Assembly (NCBI GenBank): GCA_029891385.1 | Contig: CM057228.1 | Span: 85,920,964 to 85,984,963, forward strand | Direction of reading: 5' to 3' | Length of the DNA: 64,000 bases | From: Erythroxylum novogranatense | Taxonomy: Eukaryota; Streptophyta; Magnoliopsida; Malpighiales; Erythroxylaceae | Part shown: positions 46,507-59,520 of the stretch, piece after piece | How the letters are laid out: each line of letters begins with the position of its first letter | Position numbering within the stretch: the stretch's first letter is position 1 | Program-made: the position numbers and the translations under genes | The notes under the pieces: generated by a model | What the model was told of the DNA's origin: nothing | What the model saw: the letters and a program-made list of their open reading frames with translations, nothing else | The model's database searches: none

Positions 46507-49500
46507 TGTTGGGACCCGATCCGGAAATCGGATCCCAACCGGAAAAGCAGAACGGAAAACAGAATCGAATGGAAACGGAAATTTCGCATCGAAATTTTGA
46601 ATCCGAAAACAAAGCATAAGAATCGAAAGTGAAGCGATACTCAAGCAAATGCAAATCGAATCGAATACCAAATCGACAGAAATCAATAGAATCGAATCAT
46701 AAGGCGGGGATAAACGAAATAATCAATTAAACTGAAACATATCCGACATCCGAGAACAATAATCAAAGAAAACGATCGATTGAACATAATCGCGTTGGAA
46801 ACCCTAAGACGTACCATTCCGAAATCCGGTATAAATTTTTTTTCTTTCTTATTCCTTGTCTTTTCTTTCTTAATCACTTTATTCCATTACATACAAAATT
46901 ATCATATGCTTGAATACTCATACAAATCCCAAATCGCACTCAAATCATAATAAACTTCTTAACATTAATACCAATCTCATAAATCCATCTTTCATACATC
47001 TAAATTTTATTTTCTTCTTTTCAATTTATTTTCTAACGAAAATTGAAGAAAGATAATTCAATGATTTATCCTATCCCAAAAATTCCTGCAAAGCCAAAAT
47101 ACACTTCTAATATCACAAAATCCATAATCATAGGACTCTCGTGTCCGGAATCCAAACACCGGCAACAAACGCAATCTTAGTTCTAAACACTTCAATCAAA
47201 TTCCCATATCAATTAACAATATATTTTCCCAAAATCATACACAATTTCATATACAATTTCCAAAATTATTTACAATTACAGATTTTAAATCCGTACATCA
47301 ACCTCTTCATTCTTTTGCATCAACCCAATATACACAATTACATACAAACTTCATAAATCATATACTTACATGGAAATTTAAGCCATATCCAATTTTAATA
47401 CCAAAATCTCAATTTACACAAAAATCCAAATACTACAAAATCGAATCGAATGTCTTGACACTCTTTCATCCGATCTCCTGCACGAAACCTGGAGATGGGG
47501 ATGAAAGAGGGGGTGAGCTCGGAAGCTTGTGGGTAACATATTTATAAACTGAATAATAAGCGAAAATCAATTTTCATAAACTTTTTGCCAAAAGGCTTAG
47601 TTTTCAAACTTTTCAACTTTCAAATTTTTTTCTCAAACCCTTTTCAATTTTCCAAACTTTTCATATCAAATTTCTATAATTTCATGGTTGAAAACCCTTT
47701 TTCTCATTTTTCAAAATTTCTCATAAACATGAATGCAATCACATCGGAGAAATTTCACGCACATAAACAAAATCAAAATCACATAACATAACAAAATGGT
47801 TTGGTTTCGGTCTAACAGACGCATCGCACATTCTCGTATAGCGGTCATATGCGGTAGTGAATGAGGGGAGTCCGAAATCGAACTCCTAAGCCACTTCAGG
47901 CGTAGGAGAAGGCTATCGAGGAGACAAAGGTAATCGACTCTACGGAGGGACTGACCAAACTCATACAATTCACATATTCATGCTTAAAACAAGCAGATTG
48001 CCCGAAGGCACTTTTCAAATTTTCACATTTTCATGTCGTGTCTTACTAGACACAGTTACATTCACTAAGCACATAAGTTCATATGTCGTGCTGCAAAAAT
48101 ACAAATTCACCAATCAATTTCTTACAAATGCAAAATCATTTTATATAACAATCATATTCAATAACTCAATTAATCGTATATCATTCAAATGCATAAAATA
48201 GAGTGCAAGTATTTTTTTCAACCCACAATCAATATATATTAATGCATAAAGAGCATGGTTCACATTTTCAAAATGCGAAAACACAATTTTCATAAATTTC
48301 ATATTCTCAAATTTTTCTACAATTTTCCCAAATCATTTTCAAACATTTTAACGTAAATCTTTGAATAATTATTTTCAAATCCTTTGAAAACATAATTTCA
48401 AAATATTATTCTTTTCATGATTTTCAAAATCACATAATTTACTCATGATTCAAAATATAAATACATCATCCACCTCGAATTGACGCTAATACTTTTGCCC
48501 AAAGCATCGAATCTCCAAATTCCTTCTTCTTTCCTCAACTTTAAAATTCCTAAGCCATAATTATCTAAAATAAATCTCATAATTCACTTAATTCTTCAAA
48601 TTGGACTTAGAAAACACCAATTCCATATAAAATCAATCTATCTAAATCATAAATTCCAAAATTTCCCAAATCTTAAAATTGGCCTAAACCAATTTATCCA
48701 AATTCAATACCATAAAATACAATTTCTTCAAAATTAACTTCATATTCCACAAACCCATATCATTATCTATAATTCTACACCAAAATTTTACAAAATTCTT
48801 AATCACAAAATTAAGCCTAAACCTTAATCAAATTTCCATCCAAAATTAAACACAACCTAAAGCATATATATCAAAATCAACTTCATAAATCATAAACCCA
48901 AGTCCTTATCCATGTTTCTAAACCAAAAATTCATCAAAATCTTAAAGCTCAAAATTTCCTCTTACCTCATTTCTCCTCCAATTTTCGAATTTCTTGGCTC
49001 ATGAAGATGCTCTTCATTCTCCATCTATTTCCTTCTTGAAAAATCCCAAAAGCCTTAAGAATCAAGTAGAAAATGGAAACTTACCTTTCTCCCTCTTCTT
49101 TCTCCATAACAGAATTCTTCTACATCTTTCTTCTTCTTCTTATTTCTCTTCTCCTTTATTCTCATTTCCAGCCTAAATCGTGGCCTTATAATGCTTCAAA
49201 CGACACCTCACCATGTGTTTAAAGCCATGTCAATTAAAATGTGATAAAAAGACCAAAATGCCCCTAACATGTTACTTTATGTCATGCCTACTTGCGGGTT
49301 GATTCGTACTATCAATTTGAAGGAATTTGTTAAACCTTCCTTCTATAGAAACGTTCCTCTCAATCATACGAATCCAACGCCACCAACCGCGCTCAATTCG
49401 GATCAGAAACGAAGAAGTTATAGCCGAAATACTATCGGACCTTCACAAAATCCGAGAATGAACATTAACATAACCCGGTCCGAAATTAACAATCTTAGGG

Positions 49501-50807
49501 ATGAATTTAAATTTCGATCCCTTCATAAGAGTTGTAGCCCTATATCTTAACTTTATTTTCCCTCAATAATCAACTCAATCGGAGTTGTACAGTTCCCAAA
49601 AATCGCAAAATACTGAACCATGTTCAGAAAATTATCCAACTTATAACCTATAACCAAATCTCTTACTTTGGTTCAATCAATCTCTTTCCATTTAATCTCC
49701 TAAAAATCATAATTCTTCAAGAAAATGAAATTAATCGTCTTAGGAATCCAACACTTCGAGAATCAAATCAATCGGATGTCGGACGAAGGAATTATAAGCA
49801 AAAGATTACGAAAGGGATCGGATAAAGAAACGAAGCAACGGAACTTCAAAACTAAACTTTTCAAAAATCATATCTCTCGATCCCGAACTCAGAATTTGAC
49901 AAATTTAGTTTCAATATAAAGATCAAAGGAAGCTCTACAACTTCCCTGAAGTACTCAAAATCAAATTAGGTCTTGAAAGGGGTCAAAACCTCAATCAAAG
50001 ATTCTGTCCAAAACAGCTTTTCCTAAACGACTTCCAATTTTTAATCGCTCATAACTCCTAGCCCCGATATCGAAAAATTGCAAACTTTATATCAATAGAA
50101 AGATAAAAACACCATCTAAAACTTTCATGAAGACCACTTACTCTAATTCAAACTAATTTCATACGACAAGTGGCCTCGAAGCATAAAACACACAAATCTA
50201 TACTTAATAGCATTTTCAAAACAAAGCATATCTTCAGAAATTCATATCTCTCAATCCTGATATCGAAAAATAGCAAACTTTATGTCCACAAAAGCTCTCG
50301 ACAGAGGCTACAGTATTCATGTTGATCACTTTCTCGAATTTTGCCTAAATCAAAAAGTCAACTTTTTCCTCAAAAAGTCAAACTTTAAGCGAACTTTGAC
50401 TGATCATAACTCTCACTCCCGATATCGAAAAATATCAAACTTTATGGCTACAGAAAGCTCTTGACATAAACTACAAGTTTCCAGAAGATCATTTTCTCAA
50501 ATTCTCCCAAAATCAAAAAGTTAACTCTCAAGTCAAACATTTTATCTCCAAAAGTCAAACTTTCTAAATTCTTCAAATTTTCACACTTTTTCTTTTTAAT
50601 TCTTGTTATTTAACTTCATTTCAATCAACTCATCCACTTGAACTTTTATAAACCATACCAATCTCCACAATTATCAAATATATCAACATCCAATAATGCT
50701 TTTCTCATAAGTTTCCTTAAAGCATACATACAACATATATATATATATAACACTTATTTTATATCATTTCCTATTTCTAAATTCCACTTAAAAATCGGGG
50801 TCCAACA
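46507..50807 (-). mobile_element. Array LTR2 (shared middle LTR)
   Basis: Serves at once as the 5' LTR of the left unit and the 3' LTR of the right unit. Matches LTR1 and LTR3 along its full length. Confidence 0.93.
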
Positions 50808-51496
50808 TTTCTCCCCCTCTTAAAAGAATTTCGTCCTCGAAATTCAAACGTAGTCATCAAGTAACACATCCTTCTCATAATAGTCAAATCACTTTCTTAT
50901 CAATTTCTTATTCTTAACTTAATCACTATTTTTCACTTCTCATTTATATCAGAACACTATTGTCTCAAATAGAATATTTCTTAACACATTTTCACAAGTC
51001 AATAGTCATCAAAATTCATCATAAAATTTTAATCACAATGTCTTAATCTCAAACCTAAAATCAATCATAATCCTTAACCTTAATCAAATAATCACTCTTC
51101 TTATCTAATTTTCTTCATCATACATATTTTCACTTCTTCACAAGGAACTCTTAAGATCATATTAACGCACAATCACCACAAATCAAGTATTTCTCAATCC
51201 ATTTACACGGATCAAAGGTTCAGGTCTTCTTGAACCCTAGAATGGATCAATCATCATCAAATCAATACCATCATCAAACTCGTCTTTCAACTTTTCATTC
51301 GTTCATCTCCCAAATATATAATCATACAATTCATCCCAATCATTAAAATTTCAATCTCATTTTCCTTAATACATTTCTAAAGTCATGATAGGTCACTCAC
51401 ATCAAATCACAATATCATTAATGCAATTCGATCTTAATCTCTTATCAATCTCCTGCGCCCAGTTACGATCCTAATACTGGGCTCTGATACCATAAA
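50808..51496 (-). mobile_element. Array internal region 2
   Basis: Polypurine tract AAGAGGGGGAGAAA (50808-50821, minus strand) and primer site at 51481-51492. It matches internal region 1 with small indels. Confidence 0.9.
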
Positions 51497-54400
51497 TGTT
51501 GGGACCCGATCCGGAAATCGGATCCCAACCGGAAAAGCAGAACGGAAAACAGAATCGAATGGAAACGGAAATTTCGCATCGAAATTTTGAATCCGAAAAC
51601 AAAGCATAAGAATCGAAAGTGAAGTGCATACTCGAAGCAAATGCAAATCAGAATCGAATACCAAATCGACAGAAATCAATAGAATCGAATCATAAGGCGG
51701 GGATAAACGAAATAATCAATTAAACTGAAACATATCCGACATCCGAGAACAATAATCAAAGAAAACGATCGATTGAACATAATCGCGTTGGAAACCCTAA
51801 GACGTACCATTCCGAAATCCGGTATAAATTTTTTTTCTTTCTTATTCCTTGTCTTTTCTTTCTTAATCACTTTATTCCATTACATACAAAATCATCATAT
51901 GCTTGAATACTCATACAAATCCCAAATCGCACTCAAATCATAATAAACTTCTTAACATTAATACCAATCTCATAAATCCATCTTTCATACATCTAAATTT
52001 TATTTTCTTCTTTTCAATTTATTTTCTAACAAAATTCAAAGATAACTACTGCATTTATCCTATCCCAAAAATTCCTGCAAAGCCAAAATACACTTCTAAT
52101 ATCACAAAATTCAGAATCATCGAACTCTCCCATCCGGAATTCAACCACCAGCAACAAACGCAATCTTAGTTCTAAACACTTCAATCAAATTCCCATATTA
52201 ATTAACAATATATTTTCCCAAAATCATACACAATTTCATATACATTTCTAAAATTATTTACAATTACAGATTTTAAATCCGTACATCAACCCCTTCATTC
52301 TTTTGCATCAACCCAATATACACAATTACATACAAACTTCATAAATCATATACTTACATGGCAATTTAAGCCATATCCAATTTTAATACCAAAATCTCAA
52401 CTTACACAAAAATCCAAATACTACAAAATCGAATCGAATGTCTTGACACTCTTTCATCCGATCTCCTGCACGAAACCTGGAGATGGGGATGAAAGGGGGG
52501 GTGAGCTCAGAAGCTCGTGGGTAACATATTTATAAACTGAATAATAAGCGGAAATCAATTTTCATAAACTTTTTGCCAAAAGGCTTAGTTTTCAAACTTT
52601 TCAACTTTCAAATTTTTTTCTCAAACCATTTTCAATTTTCCAAACTTTTCATATCAAATTTCTATAATTTCATGGTTGAAAACCCTTTTTCTCATTTTTC
52701 AAAATTTCTCATAAACATGAATGCAATCACATCGGAGAAATTTCACGCACATAAACAAAATCAAAAATCACATAACATAACAAAATGGTTTGGTTTCGGC
52801 CCTAACAGACGATTACACATTCCGCATAGCGGTCACATGCGGCAAAGAAGGAATGAGGGGAGTCCAAATCGAAACTCCTAAGCCACTCATGGGCGCCGGA
52901 GAAGGCTATCAGAGGGAGACAGTGCACTGACTCTACGGAGGGGACCTGACCAAACCTATACAATTCACATATTCATGCTTAAAACAAGCAGATTGCCCGA
53001 AGGCACTTTTCAAAATTTCACATTTTCATGTCGTGTCTTACTAGACACAGTTACATTCACTAAGCACATAATTTCATATGTCATGCTGCAAAAATACAAA
53101 TTCACCAATCAATTTCTTACAAATTCACAATCATATTCAATAACTCAATTAATCGTATATCATTCAAATGCATAAAAAAAGAGTGCAAGTAGTTTTTTCA
53201 ACCCACAATCAATATATATTAATGCATAAACAGCATGGTTCACATTTTTCAAAAATGCGAAAACACAATTTTCATAAATCTCGTATTCTCAAATTTTTCT
53301 ACAATTTTCCCAAATCATTTTCAAACATTTTAACGTAAATCTTTGAATAATTATTTTCAAATCCTTTGAAAACATAATTTCAAAATATTATTCTTTTCTT
53401 GATTTTCAAAATCACATAATTTACTCATGATTCAAAATATAAATACATCATCCACCTCGAATTGACGTTAATACTTTGCCCAAAGCATCGAATCTCCAAA
53501 TTCCTTCTTCTTTCCTCAACTTTAAAATTCCCTAAGCCATAATTATCTAAAATAAATCTCATAATTCACTTAATTCTTCAAATTGGACTTAGAAAACACC
53601 AATTCCATATAAAATCAATCTATCTAAATCATAAATTCCAAAATTTCCCAAATCTTAAAATTGGCCTAAACCAATTTATCCAAATTCAATACCATAAAAT
53701 ACAATTTCTTCAAAATTAACTTCATATTCCACAAACCCATATCATTATCTATAATTCTACACCAAAATTTTACAAAATTCTTAATCACAAAATTAAGCCT
53801 AAACCTTAATCAAATTTCCATCCAAAATTAAACACAACCTAAAGCATATATATCAAAATCAACTTCATAAATCACAAACCCAAGTCCTTATCCATGTTTC
53901 TAAACCAAAAATTCATCAAAATCTTAAAGCTCAAAATTTCCTCTTACCTCATTTCTCCTCCAATTTTCGAATTTCTTGGCTCATAAAGATGCTCTCTTCA
54001 TTCTTCATCCATTTCCTTCTTGAAAAAATCCCAAAAGCCTTAAGAATCAAGTAGAAAAATGGAAACTTACCTTTCTCCCTCTTCTTTTCTCCATAACCGA
54101 ATTCTTCTACATCTTTCTTCTTCTTCTTATTTCTCTTCTCCTTTATTCTCATTTCCAGCCTAAATCGTGGCCTTATAATGCTTCAAACGACACCTCACCA
54201 TGTGTTTAAAGCCATGTCAATTAAAATGTGATAAAAAGACCAAAATTCCCCTAACATGTTACTTTATGTCATGCCTACTTGTGGGTTGATTCGCACTATC
54301 AATTTGAAGGAATTTGTCAAAACTTCCTTCTAGAGAAACGTTCCTCTCAATCATACAAATCCAACGCCACCAACCACGCTCAATTCGGATCAGAAATGAA

Positions 54401-55796
54401 GAAGTTATAGCCGAAATACTATCGGACCTTCACAAAATCCGAGACTGAACATTAACATAACTTCAGTCCAGAAATTAACAATCTTAAGGATGAATTTAAA
54501 TTTTTATCCCTTCACAAGAGTTGTAGCCCTATATCTTAACTTTATTTTGCCTTAAGAATCAACTCAATCGGAGTTGTACAGCTCCCGAAAATCGCAAAAG
54601 ACTGAACCATGTTCAGAAAATTATCCAACTTATAACCTATAACCAAATCTCTTACTTTGGTTCAATCAATATCTTTCCATTTAATCTCCTAAAAATCATA
54701 ATTCTTCAAGAAAATGAAATTAATCGTCTTAGGAATCCAACGCTTCGAGAATAAAATCAATCGGATGTCGGACGAAGGAATTATAAGCAAAAGATTACGA
54801 AAGGGATCGGATAAAGAAACGAAGTAACGAAACTTCAAAACTAAACTTTTCAAAAATCATATCTCTTGATCCTGAACTCAGAATTTGACAAATTTAGTGT
54901 CAATAGAAAGATAAGAGGAAGCTCTAAAACTTCCCTGAAGTACTCAAAATCAAATTAGGTCTTGAAAGGGGTCAAAACCTCAATCAAAGATTCTATCCAA
55001 AACAGCTTTTCCTAAACGACTTCCAATTTTTAATCGCTCATAACTCCTAGCCCTGATATCGAAAAATTGCAAACTTTATATCAATAGAAAGATAAAAACA
55101 TCATCTAAAACTTTCATGAAGACCACTTACTCTAATTCAAATTAATTCCATATGACGAGTGGCCTCGAAGCATAGAACACACAAATCTATACTTAATAGC
55201 ATTTTCAAAACAAAGCATATCTTCAGAAATTCATATCTCTCAATCCCGACATCGAAAATAGCAAACTTTATGTCCACAAAAAGCTCTCGACAGAGGCTAC
55301 AGTTTTCATGTTGATCACTTTCTCGAATTTTGCCTAAATCAAAAAGTCAACTTTTTCCTCAAAAAGTCAAACTTCAAGCGAACTTTGACTGATCATAACT
55401 CTCACTCCCGATATCGAAAAATATCAAACTTTATGGCTACAGAAAGCTCTTGACATAAATTACAAGTTTCCAGAAGATCATTTTCTCAAATTCTCCCAAA
55501 ATCAAAAAGTTAACTCTCAAGTCAAACATTTTATCTCCAAAAGTCAAACTTTCTAAATTCTTCAAATTTTCACACTTTTTCTTTTTAATTCTTGTTATTT
55601 AACTTCATTTCAATCAACTCATCCACTTGAACTTTTATAAACCATACCAATCTCCACAATTATCAAATACATCAACATCCAATAATGCTTTTCTCATAAG
55701 TTTCCTTAAAGCATACATACAACTTATATATATATATAACACTTATTTTATATCATTTCTTATTTCTAAATTTCACTTAAAAATAAGGGTCCAACA
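51497..55796 (-). mobile_element. Array LTR3
   Basis: Outer 5' LTR of the array. It has more private changes than the other two in 52040-52160 and in the variable block at about 52800-52960. Ends AAGGGTCCAACA before the right CTCAC. Confidence 0.93.
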
Positions 55797-56250
55797 CTCA
55801 CTCACCTAACCAAATACACACACTAGACCGACGTAGACAAAGCCAAGCCAACAACTTTTTCTTCTTATTCTTTTCTTTTTCCAGCACATTCATGGAGCCT
55901 CCAACCCATGTTTCTTCTTCTTCTTTTTTTAGAACTTTTCAAAACAGCACATACTCATATTAGTTGGTCTTCCACGTCCCATACAACTTCCCTTCTTGTA
56001 GCTAGCTCCCAATAATGCCCACGCAACACAGAACATTGTAGCATCTTTTTTTTAATTTTTTTAAATACCCTAAAACAAAAATTACAAATATCAATTGGCC
56101 AAGAAATATGACATTTTTTTTCTAGAAACACAAATTAAATGTAAGGCACAATAATTCAAATAATAATCAAATAAAGCTATAAAGACCAATTTTTGTGACA
56201 GAAATCTATCAAAATGAGATGAAAATATATATAAAGAAATGAGTTTGTCA
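55797..56250 (-). mobile_element. 5' LTR of the Athila-like element, piece 3 (outer end)
   Basis: After the CTCAC duplication the LTR resumes. 55945-56250 matches 16314-16617, ending GAGTTTGTCA at 56250. CCAG at 55881-55884 is the last of the eight TTTTCCAG motifs. GTCTG (56251-56255) is the right target duplication of the whole element. Confidence 0.9.
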
Positions 56251-56255
56251 GTCTG

Positions 56256-56364
56256 TTACTTTATTAATATAAATAAATAAAAGTATAAAACTATAAAAGC
56301 CAGGCTCGCCCTCGCCCTCGCGATGCTAGCTTTTATAGTTTTATTTATTATATTAATAAAGTAA
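56256..56364. repeat. Foldback element with a GC-rich core
   Basis: Outer arms TTACTTTATTAATAT (56256-56270) and ATATTAATAAAGTAA (56350-56364) are perfect complements, as are inner arms ATAAAACTATAAAAGC (56285-56300) and GCTTTTATAGTTTTAT (56329-56344). The loop is a GC-rich CTCGCCCTCGCCCTCGCGATG-type core. It could be a small inverted-repeat transposon. Confidence 0.85.
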
Positions 56365-56580
56365 ACTTTTAATATTTTTAAATTTATAAATGGTAATTAT
56401 TTTATTTATGTGATTATTATGATTAGGTTTGTAGTTCAATATATTACTTATGATAAATAAATGTATTATTTGAAATAAAATGTCTATTATTATTCATAAC
56501 ATTATTAAATTGATATTATTATTAATCGTTGTTATTTATGTAATTATTTATTTATGGATTTATAATAATAATAATAAATA
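56331..56580 (+). repeat. Dispersed direct repeat, copy 1
   Basis: About 250 bp, starting at the right arm of the foldback element, recurs about 1,040 bp downstream (57370-57615), including GATTAGGTTTGTAGTT and the final TTTATGGATTTATAATAATAA. Nothing is coded. Confidence 0.85.
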
Positions 56581-57300
56581 AATAAATAATAAGTATTGGA
56601 ATGTTAGAAACTTAGAACTTGGAAGTAATAATTAATAACCATCCTAAAATAAATAAATAACATTATAAGAATTTGTTTTTAGAATAAGTATGCAATAATT
56701 GAACTAAGTGAGACTAAGCTTAGTATGGAGATTGGGGAATTTGAAATGATTAGAATTTTAGAAAAATGATGGGCCTTTTGTTTAATCATACCTAAATCAC
56801 TATAGGAAAATTATTATTACCTTTGATATGAGAGTGGTCATTATTACTTTTGATCAACTCATCAATGTTATTTGTGTTCAATGTTACTTATACTTACATT
56901 TAATAATGTCAATTAAAATTGTTAAAGCAACATATATATTTAAGAATGAAATATGAAATGGTGTATATAATATTATGATTTGTTAAAATGAAAAGAAGAT
57001 CAAAGGTTTAAAAGGGAAAATTTCAAAAATTTATATCATTCAACTTGATCTCATGGTATGAATAAATCTTTGAACTTGATGATTGTTTTATGAATATATG
57101 TGTATGAACAATTGTATAAGATATTCCATGCATTATTTGCTAATTATGAAAATTCAATTGATATTATGAATGGGAATGGAAGTGGAATTATGATTGTTTT
57201 GAGATTATTAAAATTGAGAATTGTTGTAAGTGGAAGGAAATGAAAACAAAATTATGAAAGTTTTTTGTGAAATATGAAAAATGGTGTATAAAACTATTTA
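56581..57300. other. AT-rich spacer between the two repeat copies
   Basis: No gene, RNA or element ends were recognised here. Confidence 0.5.
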
Positions 57301-57302
57301 TT

Positions 57303-57615
57303 GGTCAGCCTCGCGATCGCGAGCCCTTGCCCTCGTGAGGCTGACCATTTCGCCCTCACGAGGCTGACTTTTATAATTTTATTTATTTATATTAATAAAG
57401 TAAATTTTCTTCTTAATATTTTTAAATTTATAAATGGTAATTATTTTATTTATGTGATTATTATGATTAGGTTTGTAGTTTAGTATATTATTTATGATAA
57501 ATAAATGTATTATTTGAAATAAAATGTCTATTATTATTCATAACATTATTAAATTCGATATTATTATTCTTTGTTGTTATTTATGTAATTATTTATTTAT
57601 GGATTTATAATAATA
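57303..57615 (+). repeat. Dispersed direct repeat, copy 2, with its own GC-rich hairpin
   Basis: A hairpin with arms GGTCAGCCTC (57303-57312) and GAGGCTGACC (57337-57346) encloses the palindrome TCGCGATCGCGA (57311-57322). A further GAGGCTGAC follows at 57360. Then the direct repeat begins, as in copy 1. The GC-rich core differs from that of copy 1 although the AT-rich flanks match. Confidence 0.85.
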
Positions 57616-57637
57616 ATAAATCCATAATAATAATAAC

Positions 57638-57689
<52 letters not shown>

Positions 57690-57707
57690 ATTATTATTAT
57701 TATTATT

Positions 57708-57755
<48 letters not shown>

Positions 57756-57783
57756 ATTATTTCTATTCTTCTTCTTCTTCTTC

Positions 57784-57841
<58 letters not shown>

Positions 57842-57842
57842 A
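57616..57842. repeat. Compound (ATT)n/(GTT)n/(CTT)n microsatellite
   Basis: Pure ATT from about 57638, GTT from about 57709 to 57753, CTT at about 57765-57784, then ATT again to 57842. Poly-Asn, poly-Ile and poly-Leu frames across it are artefacts. Confidence 0.97.
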
Positions 57843-58003
57843 GAGTACATTTGGAAGTAAATTTATAAACATGCATACAAATTACAAAGTTAAGAATGAC
57901 ACTTAATTTGAATAATTAAAATCTATCTAAAACGACTTTTATTTTGGATAGGAGGAGTAGTTAATAATATTATTTTTAGTCGGGAAAAATATGCCATATG
58001 AAA

Positions 58004-58154
58004 TAATTGAATTGAATTCTAATCTTATTGGATTTGTTTCAAACATGTAATTGAATTCAATTATAATATTTCTGGATTTATTTTAAATAGTATAAATTGA
58101 ATTCAATTTAATCTCATTAATGTAATTGAATTCAATTAGTTAATGAATTCAATT
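58004..58154. repeat. Cluster of AATTGAATTCAATT palindromes
   Basis: Perfect 14-bp palindromes centred on an EcoRI site at 58049-58062, 58095-58108 and 58124-58137, with partial copies at about 58004 and 58142. The rest of 57843-59320 is AT-rich. A purine-rich GAAGACGGAGG-type stretch before CTTCCTTGCAG (58900-59010) could be a plant 5' leader exon, but no coding sequence follows. Confidence 0.85.
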
Positions 58155-59351
58155 CAAAAGTTTCCAAACAATTTTGTTATTAAAATGGTAAAATTGTATT
58201 ATTATAATTTGTAATATTTTAAATACTTTGTATTATTCTTAATTTGATGTGTGAATGATGATGATTGTCTTTGTTTATATTAATTGTGGTTATTATTTAT
58301 ATTTAAAATATTTAAAATTATTGTTATTGACTTATTTCATATTAATTGTCATTATTATTTACTATTAAGATTTTGAAATCATGGTTGATGTAAATAAACT
58401 AGTATAGTATACAATACAACTGCATAATATACTAATATGGATTATTTTGTAATTTTTAAAAATTTCAGGAACTATTTTATAAATTTAAAATATTACGAAG
58501 CAGAGTGCGATGCAAATAGAATGCTGCATGCTGATTCGTTCCAGAACCTAATCCGGTACCAAGCCTGGTATGATATTCATAAAAATATATAAAAACTAAA
58601 ATAAATAAGATATAAACAAAAAAATATATATGTAGGCTCGATCTGAATTGGCCTATTGCCACTCCTAATTTCTATAAATGGATCAATAATAGAGTAGAAG
58701 TTTGGGACTAAATTTAAGAATATAGAATATATGTGTAGGGAATTTTTTGTAATTAGACAATTATAAAGGGACATTTAACAAAATAATGAAAAAATAGGGA
58801 GGGTTAAAGCAAATAGAAGAAAGTATGTAAACAAATGTTCTAGAAAATCTCACCTTTTGGACTTCGGTTCCCACTTGATTACCGAAAAGCACTTAAAAAA
58901 AGGACTTCATAGACGGAGGCAGAGAGATTGAAGCACTTAAAGAAAGACGGAGGAAGCACCGGAGCAGCTGGAGACTGATCGGCGGAGGATAGTAGAACTC
59001 TTCCTTGCAGGTTTATATATTTTCGTATTCTTATCAAAACCAAAAATGAGGTTTCTCTGTCTTTGCTTTTCTTATCTTAACCTAAAGAAAAATAAAAGGG
59101 AATGAAGCATGGAGCAACTGCATGTTCTATTCTTTTGATTCTTTGTTTCTATAAGATGATAATGGAATTGGGTTTATGGCAATAATTGTATAAATCTAAT
59201 AGTTGGAATCGAAAGTAGCTAGCTTTTTGGAATTTGGATTCCACGAATGGATTTAGGTTTACTTTCTTTCTTCATACTTTCTCTTTAATTTATTTTCTCC
59301 ATTGGTTTGGTGTGCAATTGATTGAACTTTAGTGCCATTAATTTCATAGCC

Positions 59352-59520
59352 AAAAAGTTCTTGTTCTCCAACGAGAACAAACTTGTAGTTTCATGGTGGC
59401 CTGACTCTGTCAACAAGCTCTTCCCATCTTCACTTCAGACATCATCTAAACAAGAAGCTATAAAAATGCGCAAGATGTTACCTCAGTTCTTGAAACCTGA
59501 GGCCCTTCAACGATACATAG
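59352..59520 (+). pseudogene. CYP716-type cytochrome P450 exon fragment
   Basis: The frame reads [20 protein letters not shown], then [20 protein letters not shown] and [17 protein letters not shown], ending at a GT donor (59521). This matches the well-conserved N-terminal third of CYP716A-type P450s (triterpene oxidases of the endoplasmic reticulum), where an intron often follows the YIG. The membrane anchor and substrate-recognition residues upstream are missing: before Lys the sequence is unrelated. No heme-binding exon follows. There are no stops in the 56 residues, so decay is slight or recent. It sits about 330 bp before RPN11 exons in the same direction. Confidence 0.8.

Larger units (their letters stand above)
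41510..55796 (-). mobile_element. Tandem LTR array: three LTRs and two internal regions (non-autonomous, LARD-like)
   Basis: Order: LTR1 41510-45814 (4,305 bp), internal 45815-46506 (692 bp), LTR2 46507-50807 (4,301 bp), internal 50808-51496 (689 bp), LTR3 51497-55796 (4,300 bp). Each LTR begins TGTTGRGACCCGATCC and ends (G)GGTCCAACA on plus. The whole array is flanked by one perfect 5-bp duplication CTCAC (41505-41509 and 55797-55801), so it behaves as a single insertion, later or originally expanded. Each internal region has a polypurine tract at its left edge and an initiator tRNA-Met primer site at its right edge, which gives minus orientation. No protein is encoded; any copying would depend on enzymes of another element. 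Confidence 0.93.
15768..56250 (-). mobile_element. Athila-like Ty3/gypsy retrotransposon carrying nested insertions
   Basis: One element on the minus strand: 3' LTR 15768-16617, polypurine tract 16618-16631, pol 27826-31036, protease and C-terminal gag 31103-32636, N-terminal gag 35716-37002, tRNA-Asp primer site 37411-37427, and 5' LTR from 37430 to 56250 (interrupted). The LTR ends match between the two sides (TGAAATAGCCC at 15768 and 37430; GAGTTTGTYA at 16617 and 56250). Flanking 5-mers are ATCTG on the left and GTCTG on the right, a target duplication with one difference. Four later insertions account for about 29 kb, leaving an original element of about 11.5 kb, normal for Athila. LTRs differ at roughly 15-20 positions in the first 545 bp, so it is not recent. 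It lies in AT-rich DNA and is inactive. Confidence 0.9.

Noticed and set aside
57597..57906. Poly-Asn, poly-Ile and poly-Leu frames
   Set aside because: Triplet microsatellite artefacts.
59109..59132. ATGGAGCAACTGCATGTTC as a possible RPN11 start exon
   Set aside because: The first few codons loosely resemble the family start, but the frame stops at once and no further similarity follows.
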